A stretch of DNA of 64,000 bases from DASUBV01 sp035763085 (GTDB taxonomy: Bacteria > Actinomycetota > Actinomycetes > Streptosporangiales > Streptosporangiaceae): NCBI GenBank assembly GCA_035763085.1, contig DASUBV010000016.1, forward strand, positions 1 through 64,000, in the 5' to 3' direction. The notes beneath the pieces were generated by a model. That model worked only from the letters and a program-made list of their open reading frames with translations. It searched no databases and was not told the origin of the DNA. Shown piece after piece: positions 50,310 to 59,090 of this stretch. Position numbers and translations under genes: made by a program. Numbering within the stretch: position 1 is the first letter of the stretch; every line of letters starts with the position of its first letter.

Positions 50310-50424
50310 CCGTACCTCCGCACCTTTGCCTGAGCACCGTTTGGGCGACCATTCAACGGTGATGAGACGTGCTCACCGGCCCAATGGTTGACCGCGGCCG
50401 TTGGCTGGAAGGGAGTTGCGACCA

Positions 50425-50712
50425 TTAACCCCTGTCCGATTGACCGCTACATGTCTCATCTGGACCACTGAACTCGCCCTGGCCAGGCATTCGGACGGAC
50501 AGGCCGAGCACTGCGGCGATGTCGCGCAGGCCGGCGATGGAGGCGGGCTGGTCGCCGAGGGCGGCGCGGATCCGCGCGGACGCGGCCTCCCGGGTCATGC
50601 CGATCAGCGGGAGCCGCTCTGCGTAGATGGCGTCCAGGACGGCGCTGATGTCGTGGCGCCGGTCACCGAGGTCGGCCTCGGCGCGGGCCGAGAGTTCTTC
50701 CCATGTGGTCAT
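50425..50712 (-). CDS. Hypothetical protein (95 aa)
   Basis: The product is mostly helical (WEELSARAEADLGDRRHDIS, then RIRAALGDQPASIAGLRDIA) with a polar C-terminus. No known domain. ATG 50710-50712 (MTTWEEL) was chosen over an upstream GTG. It lies between the DUF2335 gene and a 47-codon frame of similar style. Confidence 0.5.
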   Translation of the reverse strand: MTTWEELSARAEADLGDRRHDISAVLDAIYAERLPLIGMTREAASARIRAALGDQPASIAGLRDIAAVLGLSVRMPGQGEFSGPDETCSGQSDRG

Positions 50713-50790
50713 AGCCGGATATCGGCCAGCAGAGCCTCGCGTCACTTCGTGGCCACGATCGTGGCTGGGAGGTGTAGGGCAGCGGACAGG

Positions 50791-50934
50791 TCATTGGCTG
50801 CAAGCTCGGCGAGCTGGGGCGCGAATGCCGGGGCCGAGGATGCGCCGGGCGACGGCGAGTTGTTCGTCGGTCGGGGGCGGGGCCTGGTCGACGCGAGCGC
50901 GGATCGCGGCCTCGTAGCGCTCTCGTGTCGTCAT
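50791..50934 (-). CDS. Possible 47-aa small protein
   Basis: Too short for standard tracks. It reads MTTRERYEAAIRARVDQAPP then PTDEQLAVARRIL, a pattern I have seen in small proteins of actinomycete mobile elements. The opening MTT...E matches the style of the next gene. Ribosome-binding site not evident. Its presence supports a mobile-element origin of this stretch. Confidence 0.4.
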   Translation of the reverse strand: MTTRERYEAAIRARVDQAPPPTDEQLAVARRILGPGIRAPARRACSQ

Positions 50935-51029
50935 GGCCAGCTCAGCGGCTGGCGCTAGGCGCCTGGGAGCAAGACAGCCAGCGGCACCTGACAGCGGGGG
51001 GCTGGAGTGAGGTCAGTTAGCTAGCGCGG

Positions 51030-51884
51030 TCAGTTGGCAGGCGCCGGGGGCCAGACCGGGTCCTCGCGGTGCTGCCAGCCATGATCGACTGGCCCGATTC
51101 CCTCACCCAGCGGGAACCCGCCCGCGATCGCCCCGGAGACGTAGTCCCGTGCTGACTTGACCGCGCCCGGCACGTCCTCGCCGCGAGCCAGCCACGACGC
51201 GATAGCCGACGCCAGCGTGCACCCGGTGCCGTGCGTGTGCTGGCTGACGATCCGCGGGCCGGGATAGCGGAAGACCGTGGACCCGCCGCCGCTCGGCCCC
51301 TCCACGAGCAAGTCGACCGGATCACCGGCCAGGTGCCCGCCCTTGACCAGCACCCAGTGCGGGCCCATCGCGGCGATCTGGCGGGCCGCGCGCAGCATCC
51401 CGTCCTCATCGGTGATCTCCTGGCCGGTCAGCAACTCGGCTTCCAGGAGATTGGGCGTCACGACCGTGGCCATCGGCAGCAGGCGCTGCCGGACCGCGTC
51501 GAGCGTGCCCCCTGACAGCAGGCTGTCGCCGTGCTTGGAGACCGCCACGGGATCCACCACGATCGGCACCCCGGCTGGCTCGAGCCCGTGCCGGTCCAGT
51601 CCGTCGCAGACGGCCTCGACGATCGTGGCCGAGGCCAGCATCCCGGTCTTGACGGCCTCGGTCCCGATGTCGGAGAGCACCGAGTCGAGCTGGGCGCTGA
51701 CCGCCTCGGGCGGCAGTTCCCAGTAACCCTGGACGCCGAGCGAGTTCTGCGCGGTCACGGCGGTGACGACGGTCATCCCGTGCACGCCGAGGGCGAGCAT
51801 CGTCTTGAGGTCGGCCTGGATCCCGGCGCCACCGCCCGAGTCGGAGCCGGCGATCGCCAGGACACGCGGCGGAACGAAAGCCAT
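51030..51884 (-). CDS. thiD: Hydroxymethylpyrimidine (phosphate) kinase
   Basis: ThiD phosphorylates HMP and HMP-P in thiamine synthesis. The 284-aa ribokinase-fold product shows AIAGSDSGGGAGIQADLKT, a central VIVDPVAV-like strand here as IVVDPVAVSKHG, and the anion hole HGTGCTLASAIASWLARGE. ATG 51882-51884 with GGTGGTGG upstream. No TPP riboswitch is visible in front of it. It lies at the right edge of the accessory island, on the thiL side. Confidence 0.95.
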   Translation of the reverse strand: MAFVPPRVLAIAGSDSGGGAGIQADLKTMLALGVHGMTVVTAVTAQNSLGVQGYWELPPEAVSAQLDSVLSDIGTEAVKTGMLASATIVEAVCDGLDRHGLEPAGVPIVVDPVAVSKHGDSLLSGGTLDAVRQRLLPMATVVTPNLLEAELLTGQEITDEDGMLRAARQIAAMGPHWVLVKGGHLAGDPVDLLVEGPSGGGSTVFRYPGPRIVSQHTHGTGCTLASAIASWLARGEDVPGAVKSARDYVSGAIAGGFPLGEGIGPVDHGWQHREDPVWPPAPAN

Positions 51885-51996
51885 ACCACCACCCTAAGCC
51901 GCCCCCGGCCGCGGCCCGCGCCCGCCTGAGGCCAGCCCCACCCGCAAGTGACTGCCTCGGGCCCGGGGGCGGGAGTTGCCAGCCGGATTAGGGCGG

Positions 51997-53187
51997 CTAG
52001 CCGAAGTGGCAGGCGTGCTGGTTGAGGACGCAGTCCACAGGCGTGGCCGGGCTGCCCTGGACCGCGACCAGGAAGCGGAGGCTGCCCCCGTAGCCATCCG
52101 CCGCGCTGCTCTGGCCGGCCGCCGCGTTCCAGGCAGCCGGGCCGCTGGCACCTTGCCAACCTGAGTCCCCGCTGTCGCCGGATCCGCCGTCGCGACCCGG
52201 CCATCCCTGCCCGCCAGACGGGCCCGCATGGCCATGGCCGGACGCCGGGACGCTCGCCACCCCGCCATCGCCGCTGGGAGACGGACGCCAGACCGCGCCC
52301 CAGACCTGGGCCACGTGCCGGCCGGGGAACCGGAAGCTCAGGTCCCAGCCGTGCTGCGCACGCCGGGCGGGGATGGTGATCATCGCGGCGAACTCGCCGT
52401 CGTGCTTCCAGACCACCCGGTAGCCGACCAGCGGACCGGTGCCGTCCTGCGTCCTGGACGGCGGACCGCTCACGTGCGCGGGCTTGGCCCGCTTCAGCTG
52501 GACCCCCGGCTGGGCCGTCGGCAGCGCACCAGGCACGGCGCACGGGCCGCCCGTGCACGGAGTCATGTGCGGCCGGTAAGTCAGCACCGTGTGCGGCGAG
52601 TTCAGGGCCAGCGCGGCTGCGATTACGAAACCCGCCCCGGCCGCGAACCAGGGCGTCACCAGCATGCCGCGCATCCGCCGCGGCGGGCGGCGGCCGGGCC
52701 CGGGCGGCGGCCGACGAGCCGCCGCGGCCTGCCGCCGGGCGCGAGCGCGGGCCCGCGCGGAGCCGGCGCCAGTCGGCAACTCAGGCCGGGGCAGCGGCAG
52801 GCTCGGCAGGCTGACCGTCGGCTGCGCATCCGCCGGGTCAGCGGCGTGAGGCGACGACGCGGCGCGAGACGACGGAGGGACGTGAGACGACGGCGCGTCC
52901 TGGGACAACGGAGCGGCCTGGGAGGATGGCGCGGCCGGAGAGGACGGGGTGCTCCCAGCGGCAGGAGTGACCGGAGAACCAGGAGTGGCCGCAGAGAACT
53001 GCGCGGCGGCAGAAGCCTGAACGGCCTCGACAACGACCGCTGAAGTGCTCTGGAACGGTTCACGAGCGGACTCAAGAGCAGTCTTCGCAGCCTCGATCGC
53101 AGCATCCATCGGGACGCGGCGACCGAATCTGTGACCCGGCGGCTGCGCCCTGTGCTTGGGTAGGCACTCCTTGCGATGACGAGGCAT
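51997..53187 (-). CDS. Membrane-anchored protein with CBM2-like domain
   Basis: The 396-aa product has a long Ser/Pro/Ala-rich cytoplasmic N-terminus, a cluster of basic residues, then one membrane span near residue 180 (WFAAGAGFVIAAALAL). The outside part includes VGYRVVWKHDGEFAAMITIP, GWDLSFRFPGRHVAQVWGAV and a C-terminal pair of cysteines; this matches the strand order of a CBM2 (cellulose-binding type 2) fold. Such a domain could bind a glucan or other polysaccharide at the surface. ATG 53185-53187 was chosen; ATG 53109 is also possible. DNA upstream is AT-rich (TTGATATAA), a likely promoter. Confidence 0.55.
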   Translation of the reverse strand: MPRHRKECLPKHRAQPPGHRFGRRVPMDAAIEAAKTALESAREPFQSTSAVVVEAVQASAAAQFSAATPGSPVTPAAGSTPSSPAAPSSQAAPLSQDAPSSHVPPSSRAASSPHAADPADAQPTVSLPSLPLPRPELPTGAGSARARARARRQAAAARRPPPGPGRRPPRRMRGMLVTPWFAAGAGFVIAAALALNSPHTVLTYRPHMTPCTGGPCAVPGALPTAQPGVQLKRAKPAHVSGPPSRTQDGTGPLVGYRVVWKHDGEFAAMITIPARRAQHGWDLSFRFPGRHVAQVWGAVWRPSPSGDGGVASVPASGHGHAGPSGGQGWPGRDGGSGDSGDSGWQGASGPAAWNAAAGQSSAADGYGGSLRFLVAVQGSPATPVDCVLNQHACHFG

Positions 53188-53271
53188 CACGGGGTTTATA
53201 TCAAGCTGCCGCCAGATCAGCTAGTGCGAACGACAGACCCGTCCCGGTCAGCACCGAAATTCTCGGCAAGA

Positions 53272-54276
53272 TCAGCGGAAATGGCTCCAGCCGCCTCGGC
53301 CGGCTCGCGGCCGGGAGTCGACCAGCACTCCTGACCCTGGGCCCGCCCGGCCAATCCGGGCCCAGCCCTCCGGCAGCGCCGCCCCGGCCGGGAACGTGGC
53401 CGCGAGCGCGTGGTCCTCGCCGCCGGTCAGCGCCCAGTCCAGCCAGTCCGCGCCGAGCCGTGCGGCGGCTTCGCGCAGCGGCCCGGTGCCGGGCAGCGAT
53501 GCGCTGTCGATGTCGATGCTCACCCCGCTGGCCGCCGCGACGTGCGCGACGTCCTGGACCAGCCCGTCGCTCACGTCGATCATCGACGTGGCCCCGTGCC
53601 GGGCCGCCTGCGGGCCCGCCGGGTACAGCGGCTGCGGCCGCCGGTGCGCCGCGATCAGCGCCGCGATGACAGCTGCCGCGGACTCGGCCTCCGGCGGGCT
53701 GCCCAGGCCGGCCTGCAGGAGCGCCAGCCCCGCCGCCGACCAGCCGAGCCGCCCGGCCACCGCCAGCACGTCACCGGGCCGTGCCCCGCCGCGGGTCACC
53801 GGATCAGCACCGCCCAGGTCGCCCAGGGCCGTGATGCCGAGCATCACCGTGTCCGCCCCGGTCACGTCGCCGCCGGCTACCGGCGCGCCGGCCCGCTCGC
53901 ACTCGGCGACCAGCCCGCGCACCAGGTCCAGCGCCCAGTCCGCCGGCAGGTCGCCGGGCGCCGCCAGGCCCACCAGCAGGCCCGTCGGCGTCGCGCCCAT
54001 CGCCGCCACGTCGGCCAGGTTCTGCGCCGCCGCCTTGACCCCGATGTCCACCGGGCCGGACCAGTCCCGGCGGAAATGCCGCCCCTCGACCAGCAGGTCG
54101 GTGGTGGCCACGACGCGCTGGTCCGGCGCGCTGATCACCGCCGCGTCATCACCCACTCCCAGCAGCGGCCCGCGCCCGGCCGGCAGCAGCTCGGCGATGG
54201 CCGCGATGAGGCCGAATTCGCCCAGTTCCGCAATGGTGATGACGGCCTCCCGCCGCTTAGCCGACATGGCCGACAT
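53272..54276 (-). CDS. thiL: Thiamine-monophosphate kinase
   Basis: ThiL makes thiamine pyrophosphate from thiamine monophosphate. The 334-aa product shows FGLIAAIAEL, GVGDDAAVI, a second TTDLLVEGRHFRRDW, GGDVTGAD, MIDVSDGLVQDVAHVA, and a late GGEDHALAATF. ATG 54274-54276 was taken; ATG 54267 is equally possible. It lies next to the stand-alone Lrp-like gene on the opposite strand, as in streptomycetes. Confidence 0.95.
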   Translation of the reverse strand: MSAMSAKRREAVITIAELGEFGLIAAIAELLPAGRGPLLGVGDDAAVISAPDQRVVATTDLLVEGRHFRRDWSGPVDIGVKAAAQNLADVAAMGATPTGLLVGLAAPGDLPADWALDLVRGLVAECERAGAPVAGGDVTGADTVMLGITALGDLGGADPVTRGGARPGDVLAVAGRLGWSAAGLALLQAGLGSPPEAESAAAVIAALIAAHRRPQPLYPAGPQAARHGATSMIDVSDGLVQDVAHVAAASGVSIDIDSASLPGTGPLREAAARLGADWLDWALTGGEDHALAATFPAGAALPEGWARIGRAGPGSGVLVDSRPRAGRGGWSHFR

Positions 54277-54386
54277 GTACGGGCATCTCGGGACACCGGA
54301 ACCGCCCGCCGGCCGGCCATCCTGCGACTATCGCCGCGGCCACTACGGTAGCGTTGGCCTTACTCATCCGGCCGAGAGAGGGCGAC

Positions 54387-54620
54387 ATGGTTCAGGCATA
54401 CATCCTCGTCCAGACTGAAGTCGGAAAGGCGGCCGACGTCGCCACCTGCATTGGCAAGATCACCGGCGTGATGCATGCCGACGACGTCACCGGGCCCTAC
54501 GACGTGATCGTCCGCGCTGAAGCCGACAACGTCGATGACCTCGGCAAGCTGGTCGTGGCCCAGATCCAGGGCGTCAGCGGCATCACCAGGACCCTGACCT
54601 GCCCCATCGTTCACATCTAA
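54387..54620 (+). CDS. Stand-alone Lrp/AsnC ligand-binding (RAM) domain protein
   Basis: The 77-aa protein is only the Lrp/AsnC effector-binding domain: MVQAYILVQTEVGKAADVAT, then GVMHADDVTGPYDVIVRAEA and TRTLTCPIVHI. No DNA-binding domain is present. Such stand-alone domains bind amino acids or other ligands and may modulate full-length Lrp proteins. ATG 54387 has GAGAGAGG upstream. It lies between thiL and cofC. Its end is part of a 28-bp duplication with the cofC 3' end. Confidence 0.9.
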   Translation: MVQAYILVQTEVGKAADVATCIGKITGVMHADDVTGPYDVIVRAEADNVDDLGKLVVAQIQGVSGITRTLTCPIVHI

Positions 54621-54669
54621 CGGCTGCCTACGGCCAGCACGATCTAACGGCTGCCTTCGGCCAGCACGG
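54614..54669. repeat. 28-bp tandem duplication linking the Lrp-like and cofC ends
   Basis: Units 54614-54641 and 54642-54669 differ at one position. The first starts with the last codons of the Lrp-like gene; the second holds the stop and last codons of cofC (minus strand). Each unit begins ATCTAACGGCTGCC. Confidence 0.75.
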
Positions 54670-55312
54670 CCATCGTCCGGGGACCCAGGCCCAGGTCTCG
54701 CGCCCGGTCCAGGTCGTCTGGTGTGTCCACGTCCTGGCGCAGTCCCCGCAGGCCGGGCAGGTTCAGCTCCGCCGCCCCGGCATCCCGGTGCCGGGATCGC
54801 GAGCCCGGCCCGAACAGCGGCCGGAACTCCACTCCTGGCCCCGCCGCGTACAGCGTCGTGCCCGTGCCCTGGGCGTCGGGCACGAACGCCTCCCCCGCCG
54901 CCGCGGCCCGCTCCAGCGCCAGGGTGAGCTCGGCCGGGCGCATCGCGGGCAGATCGCCGGCCAGCGCGGCCCGGCCCCGGCCCGGCCACCTGGCGTCGGA
55001 GTACTCCGCGCCGAACGCCAGCGCCGGGTTGAGGCCCGCGCCGGGCTCATCACCGACCACCACGGCGCCCAGGCCGCCCAGTTCCTTGGCCGCCACCTCA
55101 TCGTCGGTCACCACGACCACCGCGGCCACCGGCGGCGCGGCCAGCGCGGCCGTGACAGTGTCGGCCACCATGGCCAGCGCGAGGTCGGAGCGGCGCGGTC
55201 CGGCCAGGCCGGCGAGCCGCGATTTGGCCAGAGCAAGTACTTTGACCGGGATCACCAGCGACCAGGCGGCCGCTCCCGGATCAGCCGGGCGAGCGGGATT
55301 GGGGGACTTCAT
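54644..55312 (-). CDS. cofC: 2-phospho-L-lactate/phosphoenolpyruvate guanylyltransferase
   Basis: CofC (FbiD in mycobacteria) activates 2-phospholactate or PEP with GTP for F420 side-chain synthesis. The 222-aa nucleotidyltransferase shows LVIPVKVLALAKSRLAG at the N-terminus, AALAGDLPAMRPAELT, and late QDVDTPDDLDRA. ATG 55310-55312. F420 is widespread in actinobacteria. The opposite end is duplicated with the Lrp-like gene. Substrate choice (PEP in actinobacteria) is not decided by sequence alone. Confidence 0.92.
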   Translation of the reverse strand: MKSPNPARPADPGAAAWSLVIPVKVLALAKSRLAGLAGPRRSDLALAMVADTVTAALAAPPVAAVVVVTDDEVAAKELGGLGAVVVGDEPGAGLNPALAFGAEYSDARWPGRGRAALAGDLPAMRPAELTLALERAAAAGEAFVPDAQGTGTTLYAAGPGVEFRPLFGPGSRSRHRDAGAAELNLPGLRGLRQDVDTPDDLDRARDLGLGPRTMAVLAEGSR

Positions 55313-55398
55313 GAGTCTGATCTTGCCTCGACACGGCGAGCGGCGAGCGGGGAGACTGACCCCTATGACAAGCCAGAACCAGCCGGGATGACAGCCCG

Positions 55399-56226
55399 AT
55401 GAGCGAAAACCCCCCTCCAGGCAAGCAAGCCGACGGCAGCTACTCGGCTGCGTGGCGCAGGTTCACCAAGATCGTCCTGCCGCCCTCCATCCGCGCCATG
55501 ATGCGCCTGGACTGGACCGGCCAGGAACACGTGCCCGCCAGCGGCGGCATGATCCTGGCCGCCAACCACCTGTCGTACATGGACGTCCTGGCCCTGTCCC
55601 TGTTCGTGCACCGCGCGGGCCGCTACCCGGTGTTCCTGGCCAAGTCCTCGCTGTTCGAGGTCCCGGGCCTGGGTTTCCTGATGCGCAAGCTCGGCCAGCT
55701 GCCGGTCTACCGCGGCCAGGTCAACGCGGGCCTGGTACTCAACACCGCCGAGCGCATCGGCCGGGCCGGCGCATGCGTGATCTTCTACCCTGAGTCCACC
55801 GTGACCCGCGACCCGGACAAGTGGCCGATGGTCGCCAAGACCGGCGTGGCCCGGATGGCGCTGGCCGAGAACCTGCCCGTTGTCCCGGTCGCGCACTGGG
55901 GGGCTCAGCGGATCCTGCCCTACGGCAGCCTCGTGCCCAAGTTCCTGCCCCGCAAGACCGTCCAGGTCCTGGCCGGCCCGCCGGTCGACCTGTCGGAGTT
56001 CGCCGGCCAGCCGATCACCAACCAGGTGCTCCGCGCGGCCACCGACAAGATCATGACCGAGGTGGCCGCGCTGCTCGGCCAGCTGCGGCACGAGGCGCCG
56101 CCGGAGAAGTTCTACCACCCGGCCGTGGCGCGCCGTCAGTTCCGCCAGGACATGCGCGCGCTCGCCGAGGCCAGCCAGAACGAGAAGGCCGCCGACCCGG
56201 CGGCTCCGGGGGCGGAATCGTCGTGA
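55399..56226 (+). CDS. plsC: 1-acyl-sn-glycerol-3-phosphate acyltransferase
   Basis: PlsC makes phosphatidate from lysophosphatidate. The 275-aa product shows NHLSYMD for the HxxxxD acyltransferase motif, KSSLFEVPGLGFLMRKLG, and YPESTVTRD in place of the usual FPEGTRS. The variation in the second motif is seen in actinobacterial members. C-terminal 30 residues are polar. ATG 55399. Its TGA overlaps the gpsA GTG as GTGA, so the two are coupled and form one lipid and glycerophosphate operon. Confidence 0.9.
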   Translation: MSENPPPGKQADGSYSAAWRRFTKIVLPPSIRAMMRLDWTGQEHVPASGGMILAANHLSYMDVLALSLFVHRAGRYPVFLAKSSLFEVPGLGFLMRKLGQLPVYRGQVNAGLVLNTAERIGRAGACVIFYPESTVTRDPDKWPMVAKTGVARMALAENLPVVPVAHWGAQRILPYGSLVPKFLPRKTVQVLAGPPVDLSEFAGQPITNQVLRAATDKIMTEVAALLGQLRHEAPPEKFYHPAVARRQFRQDMRALAEASQNEKAADPAAPGAESS

Positions 56227-57227
56227 AAGCGGCGGTGATGGGCGCCGGCTCCTGGGGAACCACGTTCGCCCAGGTGCTCTGCGACGCGGGAACTGCGGCC
56301 ACGGTGTGGTGCCGGCGACCAGAGCTGGCGAAGGCCATCAACGCCACCCACGAGAACGCCCGCTACCTGCCGGGCATCGTCCTGCCGCCGGCCCTGGCCG
56401 CCACCACGGACCCGGCCCTGGCCCTGGACGGCGCCGAGCTCGTCGTGCTGGCCGTGCCCGCCCAGACGCTGCGGGCCAACCTGGCCGACTGGGGCAGCCT
56501 GCTGCCGCCCGACGCGCTGCTGGTCAGCCTGATGAAGGGCATCGAGCTGGACACCTGCGACCGGATGAGCCAGGTGATCGCTCAGGCCACGCAGGCGCCG
56601 GCCAGCCGGATCGCGGTCGTGTCCGGGCCGAACCTGGCCCCGGAGATCGCCCGCCGCCAGCACTGCGCCACCGTCGTGGCCTGCTCCGACGAGGCAACGG
56701 CCCAGCAGCTCCAGAAGGCATGCCACACCGGCTACTTCCGCCCCTACACCAACCCCGATGTCGTCGGCTGCGAGATCGGCGGCGCGGTGAAGAACGTGAT
56801 CGCGCTGGCCGTCGGCATCGCCGCGGGCATGGGCCTGGGCAACAACACCCAGGCCATGCTCATCACCCGCGGGCTCGCGGAGATGAGCCGCCTGGGCGTG
56901 GCACTCGGCGCCGACCAGCACACCTTTGCCGGCCTGGCCGGGCTCGGTGACCTGGTCGCCAGCTGCAGCTCCCCGCAGGCGCGCAACCGGTCCTTCGGCG
57001 AGCGGCTGGGAGCCGGCATGCCACTGCCGGAGGTGCTCGCCGGGATGACGCAGACCGTCGAGGGCGTGAAGTCGGCTGCCTCGGTCCGCGAGCTCGCCCG
57101 GCGGCACGGCGCGGAGATGCCGATCACCGAGGTGATGGTGGCCGTCCTGCAGGATGGCCTGGAGATCGGCGAGGCCGCGCTGCAGCTGTCCAGCCGGACA
57201 GCCAAGCCCGAGCGCTATGGCGTCTGA
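56223..57227 (+). CDS. gpsA: Glycerol-3-phosphate dehydrogenase (NAD(P)+)
   Basis: GpsA makes sn-glycerol-3-phosphate from DHAP for phospholipid synthesis. The 334-aa product shows MGAGSWGTTFAQVLCDAG for the Rossmann loop, VSLMKGIE, VVSGPNLAPEIAR, and the catalytic domain with EIGGAVKNVIALAVGIAAGM and NTQAMLITRG. GTG 56223-56225 starts directly on the family N-terminus. The open frame upstream on this strand is the plsC shadow. It lies between plsC and ddl. Confidence 0.97.
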   Translation: MKAAVMGAGSWGTTFAQVLCDAGTAATVWCRRPELAKAINATHENARYLPGIVLPPALAATTDPALALDGAELVVLAVPAQTLRANLADWGSLLPPDALLVSLMKGIELDTCDRMSQVIAQATQAPASRIAVVSGPNLAPEIARRQHCATVVACSDEATAQQLQKACHTGYFRPYTNPDVVGCEIGGAVKNVIALAVGIAAGMGLGNNTQAMLITRGLAEMSRLGVALGADQHTFAGLAGLGDLVASCSSPQARNRSFGERLGAGMPLPEVLAGMTQTVEGVKSAASVRELARRHGAEMPITEVMVAVLQDGLEIGEAALQLSSRTAKPERYGV

Positions 57228-57332
57228 GCACCGCCAGTGAGTTGCGCGCATGCTGCCCCCTGAATCCGGGCACAGACCGGGGCGCGGGGAAACAGCTAGT
57301 CAGACGAGGCAGCGGCAGTGGGAGGTCACACA

Positions 57333-58613
57333 GTGAGCGAGCCGGAGGGGCGCGGCGCCGCCTGGACTGAGGAGCGCAGCGACGAGGGAAGGCGGCGCGC
57401 CCAGAGCGCCCCGGAGGCGAGCGGGCAGGAACAGAGCGAGCCGGAGGCGAGCGGGGAAGCACAGCGCAAGATCCGGGTCGCGGTGGTGTTCGGAGGCAAG
57501 GGCCCAGAGCACGCCGTGTCCTGCATGGGCGGCGGCAACATGCTCTCGTCGATCGACCGCGGCAAGTACGAGGTCGTGCCGATCGGGATCACCCGCGAGG
57601 GCAGCTGGGTGCAGGTCGCCGACGAGCCCGGCCGGCTCGCTGTCACCGGCGGCCAGCTGCCTACCGTCGAGGCCGTGGCCGAGCCCGGCGGCGCGGTGGT
57701 GCCGTGGGGCGGGGCCGGCGTGCTGGCCAGCGCGCCCGGCCGGATCCCGCACCTGCTCGGCGACGTCGACGTCGTGCTGCCCGTCCTGCACGGCCCGTTC
57801 GGCGAGGACGGCACCCTGCAGGGGCTGCTGGAGATGGCCGGGGTGCCCTACGTCGGCGCCGGCGTGCTGTCCAGCGCGGTCAGCATGGACAAGGAGTACA
57901 TGAAGCTGATCTTCAAGGCCAAGGGCCTGCCGGTCGGCCGGTACGTCGTGCTGCGCGAGCGAGACTGGCCGGGCCGCGAGCAGGCGGCCCTGGAGCGCGC
58001 CGCGGACGTCAGCGAGCACCCGGAGCGCAAGCGGATCCTGGACGAGATCGCCGACCTGGGCTGGCCCCTGTTCGTCAAGCCGGCCAGGGGCGGGTCCAGC
58101 ATCGGCACCTCCAAGGCGCACACCCCCGAGCAGCTGCGCGAGGCGATCGTGGTGGCCCGCCAGTTCGACCCGAAGGTGCTGATCGAGGCCGCGGTCGACG
58201 GCGTCGAGGTCGAGGTGTCGGTGCTCGAGGGCATCGACGGCGCGCCGCCAGACACCAGCCTGCCCGGCCAGCTGCTGATCGACGGCGGCGAGGAGTTCTG
58301 GGACTTCGAGGCCAAGTACCTCGACCAGGCCAGCGGGATGGCGATCCCCGCGCCGGTGCCGGATGCCGCCGTCAGCGAGATCCGCCGGCTGGCCGGCGCC
58401 GTCTTCGAGGCGGTCTCCTGCGAGGGCCTGGCCCGGGTGGACTTCTTCTACACCAGCAGCGGCCACATCCTGGTCAACGAGATCAACACGATCCCCGGCC
58501 TGTCACCCGCCTCCTACTTCCAGAAGATGTGGGAGGCCACCGGCCTGCCGTTCCCGCAGCTCATTGACCGGCTGCTGCAGACGGCGCTGCGCAAGGGCCC
58601 CGGCCTGCACTAG
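57333..58613 (+). CDS. ddl: D-alanine--D-alanine ligase
   Basis: Ddl makes the D-Ala-D-Ala dipeptide of peptidoglycan. The 426-aa ATP-grasp product shows VVFGGKGPEHAVSCMGGG (usually FGGRSSEH), VVLPVLHGPFGEDGTLQG, the ATP-binding FVKPARGGSSIGTSKA, and late ILVNEINTIPGLSPAS. A 50-residue Glu/Ser-rich N-terminal extension contains PEASG repeats. GTG 57333 has GGGAGG upstream; the GTG at 57318 is out of spacing. It follows gpsA by about 105 bases and is closed by a bidirectional hairpin. Confidence 0.96.
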   Translation: MSEPEGRGAAWTEERSDEGRRRAQSAPEASGQEQSEPEASGEAQRKIRVAVVFGGKGPEHAVSCMGGGNMLSSIDRGKYEVVPIGITREGSWVQVADEPGRLAVTGGQLPTVEAVAEPGGAVVPWGGAGVLASAPGRIPHLLGDVDVVLPVLHGPFGEDGTLQGLLEMAGVPYVGAGVLSSAVSMDKEYMKLIFKAKGLPVGRYVVLRERDWPGREQAALERAADVSEHPERKRILDEIADLGWPLFVKPARGGSSIGTSKAHTPEQLREAIVVARQFDPKVLIEAAVDGVEVEVSVLEGIDGAPPDTSLPGQLLIDGGEEFWDFEAKYLDQASGMAIPAPVPDAAVSEIRRLAGAVFEAVSCEGLARVDFFYTSSGHILVNEINTIPGLSPASYFQKMWEATGLPFPQLIDRLLQTALRKGPGLH

Positions 58614-58647
58614 CGCCCGCCCCGCACGCGCAACGACCCCGGCCCTA

Positions 58648-58675
58648 GGCCGTGCTGCCCTGCGGCAGCACGGCC
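58648..58675. terminator. Bidirectional terminator hairpin between ddl and the HU gene
   Basis: A perfect 12-bp stem (GGCCGTGCTGCC and complement, arms 58648-58659 and 58664-58675) has a 4-base loop. It lies between the convergent ddl and hup 3' ends, so it can end both transcripts. Confidence 0.8.
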
Positions 58676-58712
58676 CGGAAGCCGGGGCCCGCGCCCTGTG
58701 CTGGTGTGCCCG

Positions 58713-59012
58713 CTACCTGCGAGCCGCGGCCACCTTCTTGTCGCCGTTCACCATTGCCTTAAAGTCGGCGCCCGCCCGGAACTTGGGCACCGAGGTCTTG
58801 GGCACCTTGATGGCTGCCCCGGTGGCCGGGTTACGCGCGGTGCGGGCCGGCCGTACAGACTTCTCGAATACGCCGAAGCCGGTAATAGCGACTTTGTCAC
58901 CCTTCGCGACCGCCGCCTGGATGGTGTCGAGAACCGCGTTAACCGCCTCCGTCGCGGTTTTCTTGTCGCCCATCCGGCTCGAGATCGCGTCGATCAGGTC
59001 ACGCTTGTTCAT
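58713..59012 (-). CDS. hup: HU-family nucleoid DNA-binding protein
   Basis: HU bends and compacts DNA as a dimer. The 99-aa product shows MNKRDLIDAISSRMGDKK at the N-terminus, then AITGFGVFEKSVRPARTARN and the PATGAAIKVP arm region, ending basic. This is the short form without the Lys-rich tail that mycobacterial HU has. ATG 59010-59012 has AGGAGTG upstream. A candidate promoter is at 59091-59119. It is convergent with ddl. Confidence 0.97.
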   Translation of the reverse strand: MNKRDLIDAISSRMGDKKTATEAVNAVLDTIQAAVAKGDKVAITGFGVFEKSVRPARTARNPATGAAIKVPKTSVPKFRAGADFKAMVNGDKKVAAARR

Positions 59013-59090
59013 TGCTTCACTCCTGCGGGTCCCCCAAACGGGAGGTCGCGCGGTCAGGGATTCCGGCACTCGCGACCTCTGATGTGCCTG

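Noticed and set aside
51885..51996. TPP riboswitch in front of thiD
   Set aside because: No conserved THI-box pattern or suitable helices are seen in the upstream sequence.
52228..53043. 271-codon plus-strand frame over the CBM2-like gene
   Set aside because: Arg-rich and low-complexity; the minus-strand frame has a membrane span and recognisable domain instead.
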